Shown here one piece after another: positions 1-5,558 of a stretch of 8,109 bases of DNA (positions are counted from its first letter, which is position 1; every line of letters begins with the position of its first letter). This DNA is from Fimousia sp036311565 (GTDB lineage Bacteria; Bacillota; Clostridia; Lachnospirales; Lachnospiraceae): contig JAXJPR010000052.1 in assembly GCA_036311565.1 (NCBI GenBank), forward strand, positions 1 through 8,109. Direction: 5' to 3'. A program made the position numbers and the translations under genes. The notes under the pieces were generated by a model. It ran no database searches and was not told the DNA's origin. It saw only the letters and a list, made by a program, of their open reading frames with translations.

Positions 1-1
1 A

Positions 2-76
2 CTGGCAACGAAATGGTACGATTTCAGGAATCATGCAACAGTACAGCGCGTAGAGGAATATCAAGAATGTGTATAG
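2..76 (+). CDS. possible 3' end of an upstream gene, unidentified
   Basis: One plus-strand frame is open from the window edge to a TAG at 74-76. It reads as a charged tail ending in RVEEYQECV. A second frame is also open, to a TAA at 103-105, so the frame assignment is uncertain. The only contextual support is the hairpin terminator about 50 bases downstream, which would suit a plus-strand gene ending here. I do not recognise the peptide and propose no function. Confidence 0.2.
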   Translation: MATKWYDFRNHATVQRVEEYQECV

Positions 77-126
77 TATTACTTCTGTTATTGTGTATGA
101 AATAATAAAAATGGATATGAAAAAAA

Positions 127-152
127 GGCGCTCATGGGAGCGCCTCTTTTTT
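127..152. terminator. bidirectional intrinsic terminator
   Basis: A perfect 7-bp GC-rich stem (GGCGCTC, loop ATGG, GAGCGCC) is followed by TCTTTTTT on the plus strand and preceded by a run of A, which reads as T on the minus strand. It can therefore stop transcription from both directions. It lies 12 bases beyond the stop codon of the minus-strand Cys-rich gene and would also end any plus-strand gene entering from the left. Confidence 0.9.
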
Positions 153-163
153 GATTGGGCTAA

Positions 164-391
164 TTAGCAGCCACATCCATTTCCGCATCCGCCGCAGCAG
201 AATAAGATAATAATCCATAATAAGAAGTTATCATTTCCGCATCCGCAGTCTCCGCCGCCAAAGAGAGAACTATCTCCGTTGTTACAGCAGCATAATAATA
301 AGAGGATTAAGATTAAACTATTGTTACCGCTACATCCGCAGCTATTTCCTCCACATCCATTTCCACATCCAGTTGCAGCTAAATCGCTCAT
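164..391 (-). CDS. small Gly/Cys-rich hydrophobic protein
   Basis: This encodes a 75-residue protein with 14 Cys and 18 Gly and no Lys, Arg or His. Its layout is a Gly/Asn/Cys-rich N-terminus (residues 8-22), a hydrophobic stretch (25-33) running into CCC (34-36), a Gly/Cys linker (45-52), a second hydrophobic stretch (56-64), then CC and a GCGNGCGC-type tail (65-75). The start at 391 is chosen because GGAGG (399-403) sits 7 bases upstream; the same frame stays open to 454, but that longer start has no such site. Similar Gly/Cys-rich proteins are annotated in gut Clostridia under names such as 'chorion class high-cysteine protein'. The composition also recalls very short sporulation or coat-associated hydrophobic proteins. 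No function is established. The two hydrophobic stretches are about 9 residues each, short for membrane spans, so membrane association is only inferred. The cysteine clusters could bind metal or form disulfides. It ends at the terminator at 127-152 and lies 81 bases downstream of the S-component gene on the same strand, so co-transcription is possible. Confidence 0.8.
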   Translation of the reverse strand: MSDLAATGCGNGCGGNSCGCSGNNSLILILLLLCCCNNGDSSLFGGGDCGCGNDNFLLWIIILFCCGGCGNGCGC

Positions 392-472
392 TGGAATACC
401 TCCGTTTTTTTGATTACAGTATATGCTATGCATAAAGTGGAGGCGTGGTGACAATGAAAAAGAATTTCTTTG

Positions 473-997
473 TTATGCGTGCATATAGTCTGTAAAATCA
501 GGGATTCTAGAAACTACTGGAAGGAGCAGCGTGGAGAAAATTAATCCGGAAATCCCTTGAATTAAATTGGATGGTACGCTTGCAAATGCAGCAGTTCCAT
601 ATAAAAAATATTCAAAGAAACAATAGCCGCCTGCCACAAATAAGGTAGAGAAAATGCCGCAGATGATGCAGGAAGGAATTTTTTTCAGACCTGCATGAGA
701 TGCTTTTCGATAGATGAGGGCGACCACTGCAGCAATGATGAATTTTACTGTGAAAGTAATTGGTACATAAATATAATAGCCACCAATAAAGTCAGCTAAA
801 GCAGAACCGATTCCGGCTGCAAGGCTACCATAAACAGGACCCAGAACGATACCGGATAGAACAACAAAAGCATCACCTGGATGGATATAACCACCAGTCC
901 CAGGAGTTGGAATGTGAATACTCATAGTTGCAACACAGGCAAGAGCAGCAAATAGTGCCCCATAAACTAATTTTTTTGTATGATTTGTACGAGTCAT
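473..997 (-). CDS. ECF transporter S component (vitamin-type substrate-binding membrane protein)
   Basis: The product is a 174-residue, very hydrophobic protein of the size typical for ECF S components, with about six membrane segments (near 10-28, 43-57, 58-72, 80-96, 108-125 and 142-162). It shows the pattern of the riboflavin/HmpT-like S-component families: GYIHPGDAFV (36-45), LGPVYGSLAAGIGSALAD (52-69), the GGYYIYVP segment and the late SNLIQG (143-148). The first membrane helix is alanine rich and contains AxxxA (Ala14/Ala18), the kind of motif S components use to contact EcfT. S components bind a vitamin or precursor and are energised by an EcfA/A'/T module. None is encoded here, so a shared (group II) module elsewhere is inferred. 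The substrate cannot be read from the sequence; hydroxymethylpyrimidine, pyridoxine-like or flavin compounds are all possible. The ATG at 997 follows AAAGGA with a spacing of about 10 bases. I see no recognisable riboswitch upstream. Confidence 0.85.
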   Translation of the reverse strand: MTRTNHTKKLVYGALFAALACVATMSIHIPTPGTGGYIHPGDAFVVLSGIVLGPVYGSLAAGIGSALADFIGGYYIYVPITFTVKFIIAAVVALIYRKASHAGLKKIPSCIICGIFSTLFVAGGYCFFEYFLYGTAAFASVPSNLIQGISGLIFSTLLLPVVSRIPDFTDYMHA

Positions 998-1047
998 AAT
1001 ATCAAAGTCCTTTCTGTATGTAAATGTAATGTAGATTATTCTAGACG

Positions 1048-1090
1048 GTTGTTGGTATTGATAAAATAGCCAGTTGTTGAATTTTTGATA
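1048..1090. repeat. imperfect direct repeat upstream of the S-component gene
   Basis: Two copies of a GTTGTTG...TTGATA element start 25 bases apart: GTTGTTGGTATTGATA (1048-1063) and GTTGTTGAATTTTTGATA (1073-1090). The second carries two extra bases in the middle. They lie in the divergent region between the S-component gene and the hydratase gene, 51-93 bases upstream of the S-component start. Helically spaced direct repeats of this kind can be regulator sites, but that is inference. No regulator is identified. Confidence 0.35.
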
Positions 1091-1097
1091 GGACCAG

Positions 1098-1120
1098 ATG
1101 AAAAGAATTCATATTTTCAT
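1098..1120. repeat. inverted repeat ATGAAAA-N9-TTTTCAT
   Basis: Perfect 7-base arms (1098-1104 and 1114-1120) flank a 9-base spacer containing GAATTC. The dyad ends 9 bases before the predicted -35 of the hydratase promoter, a position suited to an activator or repressor. The arms are AT-rich, so a chance match is possible. Confidence 0.3.
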
Positions 1121-1129
1121 AAAAGATAG

Positions 1130-1159
1130 TTGTACAAATATGAAGGATTATGTTATAAT
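1130..1159 (+). promoter_or_regulatory. sigma-A-type extended -10 promoter for the hydratase gene
   Basis: A -35 TTGTAC (1130-1135) and a perfect -10 TATAAT (1154-1159) are separated by 18 bases. TGT stands directly before the -10, giving the TGn extended -10 signature. Transcription would start near 1166, leaving a short leader with AGGAGG at 1189-1194. The -35 sits in the palindrome TTGTACAA (1130-1137). A dyad GAAGGA (1142-1147) / TCCTTC (1160-1165) encloses the -10 and could be an operator. Confidence 0.8.
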
Positions 1160-1201
1160 TCCTTCAAAAGCGTTAAAATGAAATATATAGGAGGAACCAA
1201 A

Positions 1202-3493
1202 ATGGTTAAATTATATCCAGGTGGAGCATATTTGGTAAACGGAACAACCATTATTCCAGATGGACCAGAACAGGCAGATGAGCTTAAAAAAGTAACTGGA
1301 CAAGTAGTAGCAAAAGAAGAAGCTGCGAAAAATACAATTGCTTATGGTATTTTAGAGGCTCATAATACTTCCGGTAACATGAAAAAATTAAAAATTAAAT
1401 TTGATAAACTGACATCTCATGATATTACTTTTGTCGGTATCATTCAGACATGCCGTGCATCAGGAATTGAAAAATTCCCAATTCCATATGTACTAACAAA
1501 CTGTCATAACTCATTATGTGCAGTAGGTGGTACGATTAATGAAGACGACCATGTATTTGGTCTTACTTGTGCAAAACGTTACGGTGGAATCTATGTACCT
1601 CCTCATCAGGCAGTTATTCATCAATTCGCGAGAGAAATGCTGGCTGGCGGCGGAAAGATGATCTTGGGATCTGATTCTCACACTCGTTATGGTGCATTAG
1701 GAACTATGGCTATGGGCGAAGGCGGTCCTGAATTGGTAAAACAGCTTCTTTCTAGAACTTATGATATTAATATGCCAGGAGTTGTAGGTATTTATCTGAC
1801 AGGAAAACCAGAAAAAGGTGTAGGTCCTCAGGACGTTGCATTGGCAATTATCGGAGAAGTATTTGCAAATGGATATGTAAATAATAAAGTAATGGAATTT
1901 GTAGGTCCAGGTGTAGAAAACTTAAGTGCTGATTTCCGTATTGGTATTGACGTTATGACAACAGAAACTACTTGCTTGTCCTCTATCTGGAAAACCGATG
2001 ATAAAATCAAAGAATTTTATGAAATCCATCACAGACCAGAAGAATATAAAGAACTGGCACCTGGTGCAGTGACATATTATGACGGTATGGTAGTTGTAGA
2101 TTTAAGCCAGATCAAACCTATGATCGCAATGCCATTCCATCCAAGTAATACATATACAATTGAAGAATTAAATGCAAACTTAGATGATATTCTGGCAGAT
2201 GTTGAAAAGAAAGCACTTGTAAGTCTAGATGGTGCTGTTGATTATACATTACGTGATAAAGTACGCAATGGCAGATTATATGTAGAACAGGGTATCATTG
2301 CTGGATGTGCTGGTGGTGGATTCGAAAATATCTGCGATGCAAGAGATATCTTAAAAGGTGCCAATATCGGTGCAGATGAATTTACATTAAGTGTATATCC
2401 TGCAAGTACACCAATTTTCATGGAATTAGCTAAGAATGGAACGATTGCAGACTTACTTTCAACTGGTGCAATTGTAAAAACTGCATTTTGTGGCCCATGT
2501 TTTGGTGCTGGGGATACACCAGCGAATAATGCATTCTCTATTCGTCATACAACCAGAAATTTCCCAAACCGTGAAGGCTCTAAATTACAGAGTGGACAGA
2601 TTTCTTCTGTGGCATTAATGGATGCACGTTCTATTGCAGCAACTGCAGCTAATAAAGGATATTTAACACCTGCAACAGATATGGTGGATGTAGATTATAC
2701 AAAACCAAAATACTACTTTGACAAGACCATCTATGATAACCGTGTATTTGATTCGAAAGGTGTGGCAGATGAAAGCGTTGAAATCAAATTTGGTCCAAAT
2801 ATTAAAGATTGGCCAGAAATGTCCGCACTGCCAGAAAATATGGTATTAAAAGTAGTTTCTGAGATTCATGATCCTGTTACTACTACAGATGAATTAATTC
2901 CATCTGGTGAAACATCTTCTTATCGTTCTAACCCTCTTGGATTGGCAGAATTTGCATTATCCAGAAAGGATCCTGCATATGTAGGAAGAGCAAAAGAAGT
3001 ACAAAAAGCTCAGAAAGCAATCGAAGCAGACAGTTGTCCAGTAGAAGCTCTTCCAGAATTAAAACCAGTCATGGATACGATTAAAGCTTCTTATCCAGAA
3101 GTGAGAAGAGGAAACTTAGGTGTTGGAAGTACGATTTTTGCAGTAAAACCAGGAGATGGATCTGCGCGTGAACAGGCTGCTTCCTGCCAGAAAGTACTAG
3201 GCGGATGGGCGAATATTGCCAACGAATATGCAACAAAGCGTTATCGTTCTAACCTGATTAACTGGGGAATGCTTCCATTCTTAATTGATGGAGAAGATCT
3301 TCCTTTTGCAAATGGAGATTATTTATTTATTCCAAATATCAAAAAAGCGATTGAAGATAAATTAACAGAAATCAAAGCTTATGTAGTAGATGGTTCTGAA
3401 ATGAAAGAGTTTACCTTAAAGATGGGTGAATTGACAGATGATGAACGTACGATTATCTTAAAAGGATGTCTGATTAACTACTACCGTGGATAA
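1202..3493 (+). CDS. aconitase-superfamily hydratase (YbhJ-like)
   Basis: This 763-residue protein has the aconitase-type layout. The catalytic domains show GSDSHT (Asp158, His160), a Glu at 255 in MTTETT, a first cluster Cys at 369 in GCAGGG, CGPC (Cys430 and Cys433), and RNFPNREG (Arg452, Arg457). The C-terminal swivel domain carries GDGSAREQAA (Ser654, Arg656), matching the SxR active-site motif. These residues support a 4Fe-4S cluster-dependent dehydratase/hydratase fold. The first Cys motif is GCAGGG instead of the GSCTNS of classical aconitases, as in the YbhJ-type 'hydratase' group, so citrate/isocitrate activity should not be assumed. No citrate synthase or isocitrate dehydrogenase gene is adjacent. 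The start at 1202 is set by AGGAGG 7 bases upstream. The frame extends to a TTG at 1130, but that extension contains the promoter itself. Abundant GGT and CGT codons suggest good expression. It appears monocistronic: its own promoter, and a strong terminator at 3514-3547. Confidence 0.9.
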   Translation: MVKLYPGGAYLVNGTTIIPDGPEQADELKKVTGQVVAKEEAAKNTIAYGILEAHNTSGNMKKLKIKFDKLTSHDITFVGIIQTCRASGIEKFPIPYVLTNCHNSLCAVGGTINEDDHVFGLTCAKRYGGIYVPPHQAVIHQFAREMLAGGGKMILGSDSHTRYGALGTMAMGEGGPELVKQLLSRTYDINMPGVVGIYLTGKPEKGVGPQDVALAIIGEVFANGYVNNKVMEFVGPGVENLSADFRIGIDVMTTETTCLSSIWKTDDKIKEFYEIHHRPEEYKELAPGAVTYYDGMVVVDLSQIKPMIAMPFHPSNTYTIEELNANLDDILADVEKKALVSLDGAVDYTLRDKVRNGRLYVEQGIIAGCAGGGFENICDARDILKGANIGADEFTLSVYPASTPIFMELAKNGTIADLLSTGAIVKTAFCGPCFGAGDTPANNAFSIRHTTRNFPNREGSKLQSGQISSVALMDARSIAATAANKGYLTPATDMVDVDYTKPKYYFDKTIYDNRVFDSKGVADESVEIKFGPNIKDWPEMSALPENMVLKVVSEIHDPVTTTDELIPSGETSSYRSNPLGLAEFALSRKDPAYVGRAKEVQKAQKAIEADSCPVEALPELKPVMDTIKASYPEVRRGNLGVGSTIFAVKPGDGSAREQAASCQKVLGGWANIANEYATKRYRSNLINWGMLPFLIDGEDLPFANGDYLFIPNIKKAIEDKLTEIKAYVVDGSEMKEFTLKMGELTDDERTIILKGCLINYYRG

Positions 3494-3513
3494 TAAAATA
3501 AATAAGATAGACA

Positions 3514-3547
3514 GGGTGTTTTCGGCATGGTCGAAAACACCCTTTTT
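3514..3547 (+). terminator. strong intrinsic terminator after the hydratase gene
   Basis: A perfect 11-bp stem (GGGTGTTTTCG at 3514-3524, CGAAAACACCC at 3532-3542) closes a 7-base loop and is followed by five T. It lies 20 bases beyond the hydratase stop and separates that gene from the downstream operon. Confidence 0.92.
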
Positions 3548-3558
3548 GGGTTGAAACA

Positions 3559-3587
3559 TTGCGAATTTATGGGTTTTCATGTAAAAT
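3559..3587 (+). promoter_or_regulatory. candidate sigma-A promoter of the MoxR/DUF58/transglutaminase-like operon
   Basis: TTGCGA (3559-3564) and TAAAAT (3582-3587) are separated by 17 bases. This is the best promoter-like pair between the hydratase terminator and the MoxR gene. A start near 3594 would give a leader of about 45 bases. Confidence 0.55.
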
Positions 3588-3606
3588 AAAAGATATATTT
3601 ATTTTA
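3582..3606. repeat. inverted repeat over the operon promoter
   Basis: Perfect 9-base arms TAAAATAAA (3582-3590) and TTTATTTTA (3598-3606) flank a 7-base centre. The dyad begins on the predicted -10 and covers the likely transcription start, an operator-like position. It contains only A and T in the arms, so chance is a serious alternative. Confidence 0.3.
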
Positions 3607-3637
3607 GATAATTATACAGGAGAGGAAGAAAAATCGG

Positions 3638-4573
3638 ATGGTAAACAAAGTTAAGAATGGAATCGATGAAATTTCTAAAGTGTTAATTGGGAAAGAAGAA
3701 ATTATTAAGAGAGTAATGACCTCCATTCTTGCCGGTGGGCACATTATGATACAGGATATTCCAGGTGTAGGGAAAACAACGATGACATTGGCATTTGCCC
3801 GGGTGCTGGGATTAAATTATCAAAGAATTTTATTTACTCCGGATATTATGCCAAAAGATCTGGAATATTACAGTGTCCATCATCAGAGATTTGATCAAAA
3901 AGCAGAACAACAGGCAACCGCTCATCTGCTGATGGCAGATGAAATCAATTGTTCTTCTCCTAAGATCCAGTCAATGCTAGTAAAGATGATGGAAGAGAAG
4001 AAATTAAAAGTAGAGGATCAGGTGACACTGCTTCCGGATCCATATGTGGTCATTGCTACTCAGAATCCATTGAATCCTGCAGCTTCTATGCTACCAGAAT
4101 CACAGATGGACCATTTTATGATTGGAATTTCTATTGGTTATCCGGATATGCAAAGTGAAATTTTGATGCTTAAAGAAGAGAATTTTCGTGACAAGATTTT
4201 TTCTCTGAATGCAGCATTGGAGATTACCGATGTGTTGGAAATCCGCAAGCAGGTAAAACATGTTTATGTCAGTAATCAGATTTATGAATATATTGTAGCA
4301 ATTGTTAATGAGACTAGAAATAATCAGTTATTTGAAGTGGGAATTAGTCCCAGAGGATCGATTGACATATTGAAAATGTCGAAAGCAAATGCATTTTTGG
4401 AAGGACGGGATTATGTGGTTCCGTCTGATGTAAAAAAAATTTTAGTAGATACGGCCAGTCATCGTGTTCATTTAAGCAGATACGCAAAACTGGAAAACCG
4501 GAAAAGCGGCCAGATTTTATTGTCTATTTTAGACCAAATTCCGGTGCCAAAGGGAATAGAAAGGAAACGATAA
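3638..4573 (+). CDS. MoxR-family AAA+ ATPase with altered arginine positions
   Basis: This 311-residue cytoplasmic protein has normal MoxR length. Walker A is DIPGVGKT (40-47, Lys46); Walker B is LLMADE (97-102); sensor 1 is IATQNP (139-144); sensor 2 is SPRG with Arg239; the C-terminal lid contains GRDYVVPSDV. MoxR ATPases act as chaperones or activators for client complexes, usually with DUF58 or von Willebrand factor A partners encoded next to them, as here. Two family-typical arginines differ. The usual DEINRA(P/S)PK reads DEINCSSPK (Cys105), and the usual LPEAQxDRF reads LPESQMDHF (His159). The second arginine is the arginine-finger candidate, so weak or altered ATP hydrolysis is inferred. 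The reading frame is intact. The ATG at 3638 follows a purine-rich AGGAGAGGAAG tract, but the core AGAGG is about 12 bases away, a little far. The stop is one base before the next start, so coupling with the DUF58-like gene is likely. Confidence 0.92.
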   Translation: MVNKVKNGIDEISKVLIGKEEIIKRVMTSILAGGHIMIQDIPGVGKTTMTLAFARVLGLNYQRILFTPDIMPKDLEYYSVHHQRFDQKAEQQATAHLLMADEINCSSPKIQSMLVKMMEEKKLKVEDQVTLLPDPYVVIATQNPLNPAASMLPESQMDHFMIGISIGYPDMQSEILMLKEENFRDKIFSLNAALEITDVLEIRKQVKHVYVSNQIYEYIVAIVNETRNNQLFEVGISPRGSIDILKMSKANAFLEGRDYVVPSDVKKILVDTASHRVHLSRYAKLENRKSGQILLSILDQIPVPKGIERKR

Positions 4574-4574
4574 T

Positions 4575-5549
4575 ATGTATCTGGTATTCTTAGCATTGAG
4601 TTTCGTATATTTTCTCTTTTATCAGAATGTCATAGGAGGATGTCTTTTGGCATCCTTATTTCTTATTCTCCTATATTCTTATATAAAAGGAAAACGTATG
4701 ATCCGCTATGTAGATATCTCATTTAATAAGCATAAGAAAGTATACCGGCAAGGAGAAAAATTTCAACTGGTCATTGAAGTGGCCAAGCAGAGAATTTTTG
4801 AAAGCCGAGAAATTACAGTAGAAATTCAATATACATCCATAATGAAAAAGAAGGTAGAACGTGTCAAAGAAACGCTGTTGCTTCAAAGAGAGACCGACGG
4901 AAAAGTAGTGTTAGAATATTTATTAAAGCAGTGTGATGGTTTAGAAATTGAAATCAAAGAATTTTATTTGAATGATTTATGTGGATGTTTTAAATTCCGT
5001 AAAAAGGTACACTTTTTTGAAAAGATTTTAGTTTTGCCAGAAGAATATATGATTGAAAGTGGACGAATTACAGGTTCGATTGAAGAGTATGGAAATCTGC
5101 GTCTGGCTGGTGAAAAGGGTAAACATATGGAAATAGAACCAGTTCTGTACCTTGATTTGGAAAATTTAATCTACGAACAGGACATGAAAGTGCGGCTGCA
5201 ATTTCTTCCGGTGTTTCACTCTATTTCTAGTACGCTGTTAAAATGTGGATATGAACACAGATGCCTGTTTGGCGAAGAACAGTTTTTTATCTACGGATGG
5301 GAAGATTATCTGCCAATGTTTGGACGAATCTTTGATTTGATTCGAAGCGGGCGTCCATTGATACAGCCAAAGGATATGAGTATCATTACTCATGCAATTA
5401 CAACAGGAAATGGACTTCCGATCGATCATTATTATGGTAAGACCATAGCAGTGATTTGTGATGAGAGATCCATTGTCAGGGAGTTTGTCATGACAGAATA
5501 TGTAAGGGCGATGAACCTGAAAGAGGACTTATTTAACTTGTCATTATAG
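4575..5549 (+). CDS. DUF58-like membrane protein lacking the family core motif
   Basis: The product has 324 residues. Two membrane segments lie at the N-terminus (about 2-16 and 20-37). A basic, beta-rich middle domain follows, with NDLCGCFKF (133-141) and ILVLPEEYMIE (151-161), which match the 'D-lG-F-f ... VLPe-y' part of DUF58 proteins. A C-terminal part beginning IEPVLYLDLEN (187-197) resembles the first strand of the DUF58 von Willebrand A-like domain. The hallmark segment normally lying between these parts, REYxPGDxxRxIHWKxSA, is absent: only a short charged linker (about 162-186) is present. The assignment therefore rests on the partial match plus gene order, since MoxR, DUF58 and transglutaminase genes commonly cluster. 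It is probably the membrane partner of the MoxR ATPase. It starts one base after the MoxR stop, with AAAGGAAA inside the preceding gene as ribosome binding site. Its TAG stop overlaps the ribosome binding site of the next gene. Confidence 0.78.
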   Translation: MYLVFLALSFVYFLFYQNVIGGCLLASLFLILLYSYIKGKRMIRYVDISFNKHKKVYRQGEKFQLVIEVAKQRIFESREITVEIQYTSIMKKKVERVKETLLLQRETDGKVVLEYLLKQCDGLEIEIKEFYLNDLCGCFKFRKKVHFFEKILVLPEEYMIESGRITGSIEEYGNLRLAGEKGKHMEIEPVLYLDLENLIYEQDMKVRLQFLPVFHSISSTLLKCGYEHRCLFGEEQFFIYGWEDYLPMFGRIFDLIRSGRPLIQPKDMSIITHAITTGNGLPIDHYYGKTIAVICDERSIVREFVMTEYVRAMNLKEDLFNLSL

Positions 5550-5558
5550 GAGCAGATT

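Noticed and set aside
167..390. Short GC-rich repeats as a tandem DNA repeat or CRISPR-like array
   Set aside because: The repeats are irregular and are explained by Gly/Asn/Cys codons of the small protein; there are no regular spacers.
392..454. Upstream extension of the Cys-rich protein to 454
   Set aside because: GGAGG lies directly upstream of the ATG at 391, and the extra residues differ in composition from the Gly/Cys-rich core.
445..480. Terminator between the S-component gene and the Cys-rich gene
   Set aside because: AAAGAA/TTCTTT at about 459-472 has no room for a loop and no GC-rich stem, so it cannot form a normal terminator hairpin.
998..1129. Vitamin riboswitch in the leader of the S-component gene
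   Set aside because: I looked for TPP-, FMN- and cobalamin-type conserved boxes on the minus strand and saw none; the region is AT-rich without a convincing multi-helix fold.
1130..1201. Upstream extension of the hydratase reading frame from a TTG at 1130
   Set aside because: The extension contains the -35 and TATAAT of the promoter, so it would not be transcribed; AGGAGG seven bases before the ATG at 1202 fixes the start.
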